This document shows, one piece after another, positions 7,380-16,484 of a stretch of 64,000 nt of DNA. Position 1 is the stretch's first letter, and every line of letters begins with the position of its first letter. The stretch is from Clostridiales bacterium (GTDB lineage Bacteria > Bacillota > Clostridia > Oscillospirales > Oscillospiraceae). The translations under genes were made by a program, and so were the position numbers. The notes under the pieces were generated by a model, which was not told where the DNA came from, searched no databases, and saw nothing but the letters and a program-made list of their open reading frames with translations. The DNA is taken from assembly GCA_004556755.1 (NCBI GenBank), contig SFFW01000004.1:62001-126000 (forward strand), in the 5' to 3' direction.

Positions 7380-8108
7380 ATGAGCGAATGGTTTGAAGAA
7401 GTCAAAGCCGAATTCATAACAAATTTCATAGACGGGGAGCGCTGGCGCTTCCTTGCCGACGGACTTTTAAACACGCTGCAGATCACCGTCGTCGCCTGCC
7501 TTATCGGTATTGCGATAGGCATCGTCGTGGCGGCGGTGCGTTCAAGCTGGGATAAGAACCACGAGACCATGCGTCCCGGCATCGGCAGGTTTTTCCTCGG
7601 CGTTGCCAACGCAATATGCAAGGTGTATCTCACCGTCATCAGGGGTACCCCTGTCGTTGTGCAGCTTATGATAATCTACTATATTATATTTGCAAGCTCC
7701 CGAAACGCCTTAGGCATTGCAATGCTTGCCTTCGGTATAAACTCCGGCGCTTACGTTGCCGAGATAGTCCGAGGCGGCATCATGTCCATAGATGTCGGAC
7801 AGTTCGAGGCGGGACGCTCTTTGGGCTTTAACTACGTTCAGACCATGCGCTACGTCGTTGTGCCGCAGGTGTTCAAAAACGTGTTGCCGACGCTGGCAAA
7901 CGAGTTTATAAGCCTCCTCAAGGAGACCTCCGTTGCGGGCTACGTTGCGATACAGGATCTCACGAAGGGCGGCGACATCATAAGGGGTGCGACCTATTCT
8001 CCGTTCATGCCGCTTATTGCGGTGGCGATCGTCTACCTCGTGATGGTAATGTTCTTTACATGGCTTGTAGGAAAGCTTGAAAGGAGGCTGCGCAGCAGTG
8101 AGCGTTAA
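7380..8108 (+). CDS. Polar amino acid ABC transporter permease
   Basis: A 242-residue HisM/GlnP-type permease. It has the typical N-terminal segment LLNTLQITVVACLIGIAIG and the EAA loop EAGRSLGFNYVQTMRYVVVPQ around residues 140-160, where the ATPase docks. AGAAGGAG precedes the ATG. It forms the membrane channel, probably as a homodimer because only one permease gene is present. Confidence 0.92.
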   Translation: MSEWFEEVKAEFITNFIDGERWRFLADGLLNTLQITVVACLIGIAIGIVVAAVRSSWDKNHETMRPGIGRFFLGVANAICKVYLTVIRGTPVVVQLMIIYYIIFASSRNALGIAMLAFGINSGAYVAEIVRGGIMSIDVGQFEAGRSLGFNYVQTMRYVVVPQVFKNVLPTLANEFISLLKETSVAGYVAIQDLTKGGDIIRGATYSPFMPLIAVAIVYLVMVMFFTWLVGKLERRLRSSER

Positions 8109-8847
8109 GGGAGACGTCATAATCGAGGTAAAAAACCTCGAAAAGCACTTCCACGGCGGCGAAATAAAAGCGCTTGACGGCATAAACACCGTCATCAGAA
8201 AGGGCGAGGTCGTGGTCATAATCGGACCCTCCGGGTCGGGTAAATCCACATTCCTTCGCAGCCTCAACCTGCTTGAGATCCCCACCGGCGGCAGTATTCT
8301 CTTTGAGGGCGAGGACATCACCGACCCCAAGTGCAATATAAATATGCACCGCAGGAAGATGGGCATGGTTTTCCAGCACTTCAACCTGTTCCCCAACATG
8401 ACGATACTGAAAAACCTGACCATTGCGCCGATGAAGCTCTGCGGCAAGAGCCGTGAGGACGCCGAGAGCAAGGCGCTTGAGCTGCTGCGCAGGGTCGGAC
8501 TTTCCGATCGTGCGGACGCCTACCCGTCACAGCTCTCCGGCGGTCAGAAGCAGCGTGTCGCAATAGTGCGTGCGCTGGCGATGGAGCCGGACGTCATGCT
8601 GTTCGACGAGCCGACGAGCGCCCTTGACCCCGAAATGGTCGGTGAGGTGCTTGACGTTATGAAGGAGCTGGCAAACGAGGGCATGACCATGGCGGTCGTA
8701 ACGCACGAGATGGCGTTTGCCCGTGAGGTCGGCACGAGGGTGCTGTTCATGGCGGACGGTCACCTCATCGAGGAGGGTACTCCGCAGGAGATCTTTGACT
8801 CCCCCAAGAGCGAGAGACTCAAGGATTTTCTCGCAAAAGTGCTTTAA
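8098..8847 (+). CDS. Polar amino acid ABC transporter ATP-binding protein (GlnQ-like)
   Basis: A 249-residue ABC ATPase with Walker A GPSGSGKST, signature LSGGQKQR, Walker B VMLFDEPTSALDPEMVGEVL and His switch VVTHEMAFARE, the last two strongly typical of the GlnQ/HisP group. Start is the GTG after AAGGAGG, overlapping the last codons of the permease. It energises uptake by the preceding two proteins. Confidence 0.92.
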   Translation: MSVKGDVIIEVKNLEKHFHGGEIKALDGINTVIRKGEVVVIIGPSGSGKSTFLRSLNLLEIPTGGSILFEGEDITDPKCNINMHRRKMGMVFQHFNLFPNMTILKNLTIAPMKLCGKSREDAESKALELLRRVGLSDRADAYPSQLSGGQKQRVAIVRALAMEPDVMLFDEPTSALDPEMVGEVLDVMKELANEGMTMAVVTHEMAFAREVGTRVLFMADGHLIEEGTPQEIFDSPKSERLKDFLAKVL

Positions 8848-8944
8848 AAGCGGTCGAGGGAACATTTATTGATAAAATTAGTCTTTTCTTTTGCGAAAGC
8901 TTATGCTACAATGTGAGCGCTGTCATTACGCAGGAGGAAATACC

Positions 8945-9562
8945 ATGATTAAACGCTTTGCTGCACTGCTTATGATCGTCGTCTTGTGCATTAACGCGGC
9001 GCCTGCCGCCTTTGCCGCAATTGACGTTATCGGCGACTCGCCGTGGGATGACCCGGAAAATCAGGTCCCCGACAATTGCACCTACTATGCACATTCAAAC
9101 GAGAAGGACTACGTTGTCCTTTGGGCGACCCCCGAATGTGTGGTCGAGGACGGATATATGATCGTGCCGAACGGAACGAAGATGGTGGTAAACTACCGTG
9201 TTTCATATATGGAAGGAACGCCGTGGGGCAAGGTCTCCGTGCCGAACGGAACCGATGAGCAGGGTGTGCCGACCTTCTTTAACGGTTGGGTCTTGATGTC
9301 GGAGCTGCATGATGAAAGCGGCGCTCCCGCATTTGTCGAGACGGAGCCCGAGGAACCGAAGCCGACGGAGCCTGTGCCGAGCGATAAGCCGGAGGACCCG
9401 GAGGAGCCCCCGATCCCCGAAAGACCGAAGCAGGCGATCACCGTTACAGCAACCTACAACGATGCGATAGTCTACACCTGCATTGCGATAACCGCCGGCG
9501 CACTTGCGCTCGTTGCGTATGTGCTTATAAAGCACAAGGCGCTCAACAAAAAAGGCGAATAA
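8945..9562 (+). CDS. Secreted membrane-anchored protein of unknown function
   Basis: A 205-residue protein, not assigned to a family. Residues 1-25 form a signal peptide ending near AAFAA. A globular part with many aromatic residues (about 30-125; CTYYAHSNEKDYVVLWATPE, WGKVSVPNG, FFNGWVLMSEL) has an SH3b-like feel. A Pro/Glu-rich linker (about 135-170) leads to one membrane helix (about 180-198) and a short positive tail. This topology suggests a cell-surface protein anchored by its C-terminus. Start is the ATG behind CAGGAGGAAA. It stands alone between terminators. Confidence 0.7.
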   Translation: MIKRFAALLMIVVLCINAAPAAFAAIDVIGDSPWDDPENQVPDNCTYYAHSNEKDYVVLWATPECVVEDGYMIVPNGTKMVVNYRVSYMEGTPWGKVSVPNGTDEQGVPTFFNGWVLMSELHDESGAPAFVETEPEEPKPTEPVPSDKPEDPEEPPIPERPKQAITVTATYNDAIVYTCIAITAGALALVAYVLIKHKALNKKGE

Positions 9563-9574
9563 ATGAATAAGATA

Positions 9575-9613
9575 AAAAAGCTGCGTCATACTTAAAGTGT
9601 GACGCAGCTTTTT
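9575..9613 (+). terminator. Strong intrinsic terminator
   Basis: An 18-bp stem with one G-U pair (AAAAAGCTGCGTCATACT / AGTGTGACGCAGCTTTTT) around a TAA loop. The A and T runs at both ends would allow termination in both directions. Confidence 0.88.
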
Positions 9614-9629
9614 ATATTCGCAAAATATT

Positions 9630-9656
9630 TTAGCACTCCCATGCACAGAGTGCTAA
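9630..9656 (+). promoter_or_regulatory. CIRCE operator (HrcA binding site)
   Basis: TTAGCACTC (9630-9638), nine bases, GAGTGCTAA (9648-9656): an exact match to the CIRCE consensus, and the dyad extends three further bases on each side. HrcA represses heat-shock genes through this element. It lies about 130 bp upstream of the Hsp20 gene. Confidence 0.93.
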
Positions 9657-9688
9657 AATTCATAGTTTATTCATATAAAACACTATAT

Positions 9689-9717
9689 TTGTTCATAATT
9701 ATATAGTATTTTATATA
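9689..9717 (+). promoter_or_regulatory. Candidate hsp20 promoter
   Basis: TTGTTC (9689-9694), 17-bp spacer, TATATA (9712-9717) in a very AT-rich stretch. The -35 is weak, so another start nearer the CIRCE is possible. Confidence 0.4.
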
Positions 9718-9788
9718 CAACAAGAAACGAAAGTTATAAATCTTAAATCAAGATTTAGCTTTCCCCAATATTTTAGGAGGTATCTGTT

Positions 9789-10220
9789 ATGTTTGAAATT
9801 ATGCCTTACGGTCATCGCCGTGTAGTAGCTTACAACCCCTTCCGTGAGCTGGAGGAAATGAGCCGCAGCTTCTGGAACGATACAAATCTGAATGCATTCC
9901 GCACCGACATCACCGAAAAGGACGGAGTGTACACCCTCACCGCTGAGCTTCCCGGCTTTAAGAAGGAGGACATCAGCATTGACATCGACAAGGATTGCCT
10001 CAGCATCGCAGCCGAACGCAAGGACGAAAGCGAGGACGAGGACAAGGAGCGCAACTATGTGCGCAGAGAGCGTTTCTACGGCTCTTACAGCCGCAGCTTC
10101 AATGTCAAGGGCATTGACACCGAAGCCATCAACGCATCCTACGCCGACGGCATCCTCACTCTGACGATGCCGAGCAAGACCCCCGAAACTCCTCCCACGA
10201 GGAGACTGGAGATCCAGTGA
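9789..10220 (+). CDS. Hsp20-family small heat-shock protein
   Basis: A 143-residue alpha-crystallin-type chaperone. N-terminal PFRELEEMSRSFW, then the crystallin domain (about 38-130) with YTLTAELPGFKKEDISIDID, ERKYGSY-like ERFYGSYSRSF and the closing ADGILTLTMP. It holds unfolded proteins in an ATP-independent manner. A TTAGGAGG lies upstream of the ATG, and the perfect CIRCE suggests HrcA control together with the major chaperones. Confidence 0.95.
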   Translation: MFEIMPYGHRRVVAYNPFRELEEMSRSFWNDTNLNAFRTDITEKDGVYTLTAELPGFKKEDISIDIDKDCLSIAAERKDESEDEDKERNYVRRERFYGSYSRSFNVKGIDTEAINASYADGILTLTMPSKTPETPPTRRLEIQ

Positions 10221-10293
10221 TCCCTTAAATACCAAGTAGATCAGGTGTGTTTCTTTATTTCCTCTCTTATATTACAGCCCTTCAAAGAACCAA

Positions 10294-10337
10294 AGCAAAG
10301 CTCCCACGGCGCAGCCGTGGGAGCTTTGCTGTTTTTT
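10294..10337 (+). terminator. Terminator of hsp20
   Basis: A 17-bp perfect stem (AGCAAAGCTCCCACGGC / GCCGTGGGAGCTTTGCT) with GCA loop and GTTTTTT tail. It also lies at the 3' end of the convergent glycogen operon. Confidence 0.9.
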
Positions 10338-10431
10338 CGTATCGGCAGAAGGCTCAGAACTTGTCGCTTCTGCTGCGTTCGGAAATGAAGCGGAAGCCGC
10401 CCTCTTCGGGGTAAAGACAGTAGCTGAATTG

Positions 10432-12630
10432 CTACAGCAGATACAGCTCCGCAGACATGGCGGGGAGCGAGGTCTGCTTGCCGACGCCCAAAAGCGGCGT
10501 TCCCGCAAAGCCGAGCGCAAGATCGCAGCGAGAGCGGTTTACGACGCAGACGAGCGTTTCCGACTCCGTTTTGCGGTAAATTTCAATGACGTCCTCGGAG
10601 GGGCAGCAAAGCTCCATATCCCCGTGCATGAGCGCAGGGTGGAGGCGTCGAAGCTCACCGAGCCTTGCGTAGTATGAGTAAAGCCCACGCTTTTGCGGCT
10701 CAAACGGCGCACGGTTAAACGGGTCACGCCCACCGTCGAGACACTCCTCGTCGCCGTAGTACAGGCAGGGGATGCCGGGGACGCTGTACTGGATCGCAGC
10801 GGCAAGCCTTTGCAGCCGCGTGCCGTGTTCGCTTTGCTCCGGCGTAAGGCGCAGCTCCGCCTGCCGAGGGCGGCTCATGTCGGCAACGCCGACGCCGATG
10901 GATAACAGCGTGTGCAGGCGCTCAACGTCGTGCGAGCCGAGGAGGTTCATAAGGCACTCGTACATGGGCTTCGGATAGTTGAATTTCTGCGACAGGAGAA
11001 AATCACGCAGGCGGAAGGAGCTCAAATGCGACAGCACAAAGTCCGTCACCGCCTTGCGGAAGGGGTAGTTCATCACGCTGTCGAGCGAATAGCCGAGGGC
11101 GTAGTTGCGGGCGCTGCCGTAGCTCACCTTGGAGACGGCGTCCTCCCAGACCTCGCCGATGATGAGCGCATCGGGCTTTTCAGCCTTTGCGGAACGTCGG
11201 ATAAGCTCCAAAACGTCGTCGGGAAGCTCGTCCGCAACGTCGAGCCGCCAGCCGGAAGCGCCCCTGCGCAGCCAAAGCTTCACAATGGCATCGTCGCCGC
11301 TTATGACGCAGTCCTGCCAGTCGGGGTCGCTTTCCCGCACCTCCGGCAGCTCACGGAAGCCCCACCAGCAGCGGTAGCCCTGCGGATAGTCGCCGAAGTC
11401 GTACCATTTACGATAGGGCGACTCCTCGCTCTGCCATGCACCGAGCGAGGGGTATGAGCCGTAACGGTTAAAATATACACTGTCTGCGCCCGTGTGCGAG
11501 AACACGCCGTCGGAGATCACCGCAATGCCGAGGCGCTTTGCGTCGGCACAAAGGTTTACATAATCCTCAACGCTGCCGAGGATGGGGTCAACCTTCGTGT
11601 AGTCGGAGCAGTCGTAGCGGTGGTTCGATCTCGCTTCGACGACGGGGTTCAAATAGATTATCCCGACGCCGAGGGAACGCAGATAAGGAAGCTTTTTGCG
11701 GATGCCGTCAAGGGTGCCGCCGTAGAAATCGTCGGGCGAATAGTCGGATTCAAAGCTGCGTGCCTGCCAGCGCACGGGGTCTGCGATGCTCCCGTGCAGC
11801 TCCGGGGTCTGACCGAGGCTGCGGTGGTATTCGATGCCCTGAGCGCAGTCGCCAAAGCCGAAGCGGTCGGGGAATATCTGATACATGACCCTGCCCTTTG
11901 CCCAGTCGGGGGTGGCAAAGCCTTTTTTGTACACGGTGAGGCGTGCCTCATCGCTTTTGCCGTTGTCGGACACGAAGCGGTAGCGCCAGTCACCGCTCAG
12001 CTCAAGGGTAAAGCGGAAATCGAGATCGCCGCCCTGCGGCTCAAGCTCAAGATGAGCTTCGCCGCAGTCAAGGTGCAGCTTTGGGATTTCCACACCGAAT
12101 GCGCAGGCGGAAAGCCGTATCTCGCTTCCGCACTCGACTGCGCCGAGGGGCGAGCGGTAGTCTGCATTGTACGGCTCGTGGAGGATGTACTTCGGAAGCT
12201 CGTCCTTTAAAACCTTCGTCAGAGCGGCGGTGCGGGGCTGCATATCAAAAAGAAAATCGTGGTCGCCTATGTGTTTCAGCGCCCTGCCGAAGACCTTTAT
12301 CACAAGGCGCATCGCTTCGTCCATCGAAAGCCCGCGGTCGTCGAGCAAAAGACGCAAAAGCTCCTCCGGCAGAAGAGCTTCGCAGTCACTCAGGTATTCG
12401 CAGATGTCGTGTATGTCGGCGCACTTTTCGGCGGCACAGGCAAAGACCGCCGCAGAACGGAGGTACTGCGCCATGAAGGGATGTACCGTATCCTCCGGCT
12501 CCCACACGCCGTTTACGAGACGGAGGTAATACTCCCTCGGACGGTGGTAGCGTATGCGCAGACGGTAATCGTCCGACCACAGCTCGTCATAGCCGCCGTA
12601 GGTCAGCACCCTGCGTCTCAAAGCATCCAT
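10432..12630 (-). CDS. GH13 alpha-glucan hydrolase with an extra N-terminal module
   Basis: A 732-residue enzyme of the alpha-amylase family, closest in layout to cyclomaltodextrinase/neopullulanase or maltogenic types. The TIM barrel starts near residue 232 (WAKGRVMYQIFPDRF). Catalytic residues are in place: nucleophile D454 in GWRLDVAD, acid/base E483 in IIGEVWED, D558 in LLGSHDVERL. Residues 165-230 look like a beta-rich substrate-binding domain. Residues about 55-145 are helical and unusual for the family, with a segment (86-117) resembling glucan phosphorylase. It overlaps the end of glgA, so it is last in the glycogen operon and probably trims or recycles glucan. Confidence 0.85.
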   Translation of the reverse strand: MDALRRRVLTYGGYDELWSDDYRLRIRYHRPREYYLRLVNGVWEPEDTVHPFMAQYLRSAAVFACAAEKCADIHDICEYLSDCEALLPEELLRLLLDDRGLSMDEAMRLVIKVFGRALKHIGDHDFLFDMQPRTAALTKVLKDELPKYILHEPYNADYRSPLGAVECGSEIRLSACAFGVEIPKLHLDCGEAHLELEPQGGDLDFRFTLELSGDWRYRFVSDNGKSDEARLTVYKKGFATPDWAKGRVMYQIFPDRFGFGDCAQGIEYHRSLGQTPELHGSIADPVRWQARSFESDYSPDDFYGGTLDGIRKKLPYLRSLGVGIIYLNPVVEARSNHRYDCSDYTKVDPILGSVEDYVNLCADAKRLGIAVISDGVFSHTGADSVYFNRYGSYPSLGAWQSEESPYRKWYDFGDYPQGYRCWWGFRELPEVRESDPDWQDCVISGDDAIVKLWLRRGASGWRLDVADELPDDVLELIRRSAKAEKPDALIIGEVWEDAVSKVSYGSARNYALGYSLDSVMNYPFRKAVTDFVLSHLSSFRLRDFLLSQKFNYPKPMYECLMNLLGSHDVERLHTLLSIGVGVADMSRPRQAELRLTPEQSEHGTRLQRLAAAIQYSVPGIPCLYYGDEECLDGGRDPFNRAPFEPQKRGLYSYYARLGELRRLHPALMHGDMELCCPSEDVIEIYRKTESETLVCVVNRSRCDLALGFAGTPLLGVGKQTSLPAMSAELYLL

Positions 12631-14093
12631 ATGTAGAGCCTCGCATATTCGCAGGCGCTGCCGTCAAAGCCGAAGTCCGCTTCCATCGCCTGACGGCGGA
12701 GCGAGCGCATGACTTCGGGAGAGCGGTAGCAATCGAGCGCAAGCAGCACCGCATCCTTCATCTCGTGCGCATTGAAGTTCGCAAAGGAAAAGCCCGTTCC
12801 TTCGCCGGTGTAGCGGTTGTACGGCTTAACGGAGTCACGCAGACCGCCGGTCTCACGCACGATGGGCAGGGTGCCGTAGCGCATTGCGATCATCTGCGAC
12901 AGGCCGCACGGCTCAAAGCGTGAGGGCATGAGGTAGAAGTCGCCGCCGGCGTAGACAAGATGGCTCAGCTCCTCACTGTAGCCGATGTACGCACACAGCC
13001 TGCCGGGGTAGCGCTTTTCCGCAAGCCGCATGAAGTCCTCGTAGCGGCGGTCGCCCGTACCGAGGAGCATGAACTGCATATCGTTGTAGAGCATCAGCTC
13101 GTCGAGCATACGCTCTATGAGGTCAAAGCCCTTCTGCTCCGTCATCCTCGTCACCATGACAAAGAGGGGAGCGTCGGGACGCTTTTCAAGTCCGATACGC
13201 TCTTGCAGGGCGAGTTTACATAATTCCTTGCGCTGCAAATGCCCCTTGTCGTAGCGGGCGGGGATGAGCGGGTCGGAATGGGGGTTGTAGACCGCAAGGT
13301 CAATGCCGTTTATGATGCCCGACAGCTCGGCGGAGCGGGCGGAGAGTATGCCCTCAAGCCCCTCGCCGAAGTAGGCGGTTTTGATCTCCTCGGCGTAGTT
13401 CGGGCTTACCGTGTTTATGCGGTCGGCAAAGACGCAGCCCGCCTTGAGGAAGTTTGCACAGCCCTGAAGCTCCATGAACTCCGGGGTGTAATATTTGCTG
13501 TCGATGCCGAGCAGATCCTGAACGTAGTCAAAGCCGAATTTTCCTTGATACGCAATGTTGTGTATGGTCAGAAGGAAGCGCAGCGAGCCTTGCATACCGC
13601 CGTAGACGGTCTTGGCAAGCATGGGGATCATGGCGGTGTGCCAGTCGTTGCAGTGGAGAATGTCGGGACAAAAGCCGAGGTTCGGCAGAGCGTCAAGCAC
13701 AGCCTTGGAGAAGAAGGCGTACTGCTCGCCCTCCTCGTAGCCGCCCTTGTAGATGCGGTCGCCGAAGTAGAACTCGTTGTCGACGAGATATATCTTCACA
13801 CCGTTAAGCTCCAAATACTCGATGCCGCAGTATTGCCTGCGCCAACCGAGGTTTACATAAAACTCAAAAAGATGCTCCGTGCGGTCGGAGTATTTTTCCT
13901 TTATGCAGCGATGGTAGGGGGTGATGACCCGTGCGTCGATGCCGAGCTTTGCAAGGGACTTGGGAAGCGTCCCCACAACGTCGGCAAGACCGCCCGTCTT
14001 GCTCAGCGGCGCACACTCGGCAGAGGCGAGCAGAACCTTCGGAAGCTCCGTTCTGCCCTTGCTTTGAAGCAGCTCCTTAAACTCCTTTTTCAT
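12618..14093 (-). CDS. glgA: Glycogen synthase
   Basis: A 491-residue GT5 enzyme that elongates alpha-1,4-glucan from ADP-glucose. The N-terminal sugar-nucleotide loop is ECAPLSKTGGLADVVGTLPK, followed by the mid-region HCNDWHTAMIP and the C-terminal catalytic stretch MPSRFEPCGLSQMIAMRYGTLPIVRETGGL. The start is the ATG behind AAAGGAGCG; it overlaps the end of glgB by 17 bases. The next gene starts inside its last codons. No glgC or glgD (ADP-glucose pyrophosphorylase) is present in this window. Confidence 0.95.
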   Translation of the reverse strand: MKKEFKELLQSKGRTELPKVLLASAECAPLSKTGGLADVVGTLPKSLAKLGIDARVITPYHRCIKEKYSDRTEHLFEFYVNLGWRRQYCGIEYLELNGVKIYLVDNEFYFGDRIYKGGYEEGEQYAFFSKAVLDALPNLGFCPDILHCNDWHTAMIPMLAKTVYGGMQGSLRFLLTIHNIAYQGKFGFDYVQDLLGIDSKYYTPEFMELQGCANFLKAGCVFADRINTVSPNYAEEIKTAYFGEGLEGILSARSAELSGIINGIDLAVYNPHSDPLIPARYDKGHLQRKELCKLALQERIGLEKRPDAPLFVMVTRMTEQKGFDLIERMLDELMLYNDMQFMLLGTGDRRYEDFMRLAEKRYPGRLCAYIGYSEELSHLVYAGGDFYLMPSRFEPCGLSQMIAMRYGTLPIVRETGGLRDSVKPYNRYTGEGTGFSFANFNAHEMKDAVLLALDCYRSPEVMRSLRRQAMEADFGFDGSACEYARLYIWML

Positions 14094-15999
14094 CGGTATC
14101 GCTCCTTTCGGTCGGAATAAATTCATAGTACAGACAGCTCAGCGGCGGAAGCGACAGCACGGCGCTGTAAGGAAATTCGCCGAAGCCTTTGCTCTTTGCC
14201 GCAACGCAGGACGGCGTTTTGGCGCCGCTGCCGCCGAAGCGAGGCTCGTCGCTTGAAAGCAAAAGGCGCAGCTCGCCGTCGGACGGAAGTCCGACTGTAA
14301 AGTGCGGGTTTTCGTTCGGGATAAAGTTGCAGGCGCAGACTATGTGCCGGGTCTTGCTCGTGCCGCTGCGCATAAATGCAATGCAGCTCAGCGCCTTTTC
14401 ATCGACGTTCAGCCACCTAAAGCCGTCCCACGACTTGTCTATCTCGTAAAGCTCCGGGTTTTCGGTGTAGAAGAAATTCAGCTCACGGCAGTATTCACGC
14501 AGGCTGTCGTGAGAGGGGTATTTGAGCAGCAGCCAGTCAAGCTCCTGCTTGTAGTTCCATTCGATGAACTGACCGAACTCCGAACCCATGAAGCCGAGCT
14601 TTTTGCCGGGATGAGCAAACTGGTAGCCGTACAGGCTGCGGAGCTGGGAAAACTTCTGCTCGTAGCTGCCGTACATCTTGTCCAGCATGGAGTGCTTGCC
14701 GTGTACCACCTCGTCGTGTGAGTAGGCGAGGATGAAGTTCTCGGAAAAGGCGTACATCATGGAAAACGTGAGCTTTTCGTGCATCCCCTTGCGGAAAAGG
14801 GGGTCGGAGGAGAAGTAGTCGAGGGTGTCGTGCATATAGCCCATGTCCCACTTGAAGGAAAAGCCCAGACCGCCGTCGGAGGGTGGCATCGTCACCATCG
14901 GGTAGGCGGTGGATTCCTCGGCGACGGTGATCGCACCGGGAAAGCTCGTGAGTATGACGGTGTTGAGCTTGCGCAGGAAATCGACCGCCGCAAGATTTAT
15001 GTCGCCGCCGTAGCGGTTCGGAGTGTATTCGCCGGGCTTGCGCCCGTAGTTTAAGTACAGCATCGAGCTTACCGCATCGACACGGATGCCGTCGATGTGG
15101 TACAGGTCGAAAAACAGGCAGGCGGAGGATATGAGAAAGCTCTGCACTTCGGGCATGGCGTAGTCGAAGATAAGCGTACCCCATTCGGGGTGGCTCGCCA
15201 TGCGCTCCTCCTTGCACTCAAACAGCGGCGTACCGTCGAACATGGCAAGCCCATGCTCGTCCCTCGGAAAGTGGGCGGGGACCCAGTCCATGATGACGCC
15301 GATGCCGTTTTCGTGCATGACGTCCACAAAGCGGGCAAAGCCGTCGGGGTTGCCGTAGCGCCCGGTGGGTGCGTAGTAGCCCGTGACCTGATAGCCCCAT
15401 GAGCCGGGGAAGGGGTACTCGGTGAGCGGCAGCAGCTCGATGTGTGTGTAGCCCATCGACTTGCAATACTCCGCAAGCTCCGGCGCAACGCTTTCGTAGT
15501 CGGGGGCGTCCTTTCCGTCGGGGATGCGCCACGAGCCGAGGTGCAGCTCGTAAATGCTCATGGGCGAGGTGAAGGGGTCACGCTCTGCCCGACGGCGCAT
15601 ATGGTCTGCGTCCGACCACTTGTGCGACAGCTCCCAGACGATCGAGGCGGTGTTCAGCCCCGACTGCGAGTAGCGGGCAAAGGGGTCGGATTTAAAGACC
15701 CGTTTGCCGCCCTTTTGCTTTACGCAGTATTTATACAGATCGCCGTTTTTGAGACCCGGGACAAAGCAGCACCACAGCGTGCCGCAGCGCTCCATGGGCG
15801 TAGCTTCGGGGTCCCACGAGTTAAAGTCGCCGACAAGGGAGACCGCCTCGGCGTTCGGCGCCCAAACCGTGAAGCGGTGCGCCTCAAGCTCCGGGATGTA
15901 GTGGCAGCCGAAAAGAAGCCACGCCTTTTCCGCCTTTCCCGTGTTGAAGAGATATACGTCGTCCTTCGGTATGTATTTTTCCGTAAGCTCTGAATACAT
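14077..15999 (-). CDS. glgB: 1,4-alpha-glucan branching enzyme
   Basis: A 640-residue GH13 branching enzyme that creates alpha-1,6 branches. It has an N-terminal CBM48-like domain (FTVWAPNAEAVSLVGDFNSWD, about residues 42-62), then the barrel with ELHLGSW, the nucleophile segment DGIRVDAVSS, the acid in ITVAEEST and YSHDEVVHGKHS. Length is typical for the short bacterial form. It is the first gene of the glgB-glgA-GH13 operon, with its own promoter at 16033-16061. Confidence 0.95.
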   Translation of the reverse strand: MYSELTEKYIPKDDVYLFNTGKAEKAWLLFGCHYIPELEAHRFTVWAPNAEAVSLVGDFNSWDPEATPMERCGTLWCCFVPGLKNGDLYKYCVKQKGGKRVFKSDPFARYSQSGLNTASIVWELSHKWSDADHMRRRAERDPFTSPMSIYELHLGSWRIPDGKDAPDYESVAPELAEYCKSMGYTHIELLPLTEYPFPGSWGYQVTGYYAPTGRYGNPDGFARFVDVMHENGIGVIMDWVPAHFPRDEHGLAMFDGTPLFECKEERMASHPEWGTLIFDYAMPEVQSFLISSACLFFDLYHIDGIRVDAVSSMLYLNYGRKPGEYTPNRYGGDINLAAVDFLRKLNTVILTSFPGAITVAEESTAYPMVTMPPSDGGLGFSFKWDMGYMHDTLDYFSSDPLFRKGMHEKLTFSMMYAFSENFILAYSHDEVVHGKHSMLDKMYGSYEQKFSQLRSLYGYQFAHPGKKLGFMGSEFGQFIEWNYKQELDWLLLKYPSHDSLREYCRELNFFYTENPELYEIDKSWDGFRWLNVDEKALSCIAFMRSGTSKTRHIVCACNFIPNENPHFTVGLPSDGELRLLLSSDEPRFGGSGAKTPSCVAAKSKGFGEFPYSAVLSLPPLSCLYYEFIPTERSDTDEKGV

Positions 16000-16032
16000 G
16001 GCGTTTCTCCCATATCTCTGTATAGTGTCTAC

Positions 16033-16061
16033 ATTATATACGCAAACGCCGATGATTCCAA
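16033..16061 (-). promoter_or_regulatory. Promoter of the glycogen operon
   Basis: Minus strand: -35 TTGGAA, 17-bp spacer, -10 TATAAT, about 35 bases before glgB. It lies back to back with the promoter of the VOC-domain gene. Confidence 0.75.
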
Positions 16062-16068
16062 CATCTTT

Positions 16069-16097
16069 TTGACAGGAGCGGGAAATAATTATATACT
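16069..16097 (+). promoter_or_regulatory. Promoter of the glyoxalase-like gene
   Basis: -35 TTGACA (16069-16074), 17-bp spacer, -10 TATACT (16092-16097), about 20 bases before the start. Confidence 0.75.
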
Positions 16098-16115
16098 CAA
16101 TGCTGAGGTGATATC

Positions 16116-16484
16116 ATGTTTAAATTTAACCACTTTAACTTTAACGTTCTCGACCTTGAGCGCAGCCTGCGCTTTTACGCAGAGGCGCTCGATCTTTCAC
16201 CGGTGCGTGAAAAGACCGCCGCCGACGGCTCTTTTAAGCTCGTATATCTCGGCGACGGTGTGAGCGATTTTTCGCTTGAGCTTACATGGCTGCGTGACCG
16301 CAGCGAGGCTTATGACCTCGGAGACGAGGAGTTCCATCTTGCGTTTACGACGGACGACCTTGAGAAGTCGCACGCAAAGCACGCCGAAATGGGCTGCATC
16401 TGCTATGAAAATCCCGCCATGGGCATCTATTTCATTCAGGACCCCGACGGCTACTGGATCGAGATCGTCCCCGAACGGCGCTGA
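16116..16484 (+). CDS. Glyoxalase/VOC-domain protein (lactoylglutathione lyase-like)
   Basis: A 122-residue protein with one vicinal-oxygen-chelate fold: FNHFNFNVLDLERSLRFYAEAL at the N-terminus, EFHLAFTTDDLEKS in the middle and FIQDPDGYWIEIVPE at the end. The His and Glu metal-ligand positions of glyoxalase I (H6, E114 region) are present. It may detoxify methylglyoxal, although many such proteins have other substrates. It is transcribed alone and ends exactly where the convergent SSB-like gene ends. Confidence 0.82.
   Translation: MFKFNHFNFNVLDLERSLRFYAEALDLSPVREKTAADGSFKLVYLGDGVSDFSLELTWLRDRSEAYDLGDEEFHLAFTTDDLEKSHAKHAEMGCICYENPAMGIYFIQDPDGYWIEIVPERR

Noticed and set aside
11494..12210. 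Antisense frames opposite the glycogen operon
   Set aside because: Composition shadows of GH13, glgA and glgB, without ribosome sites or family motifs.
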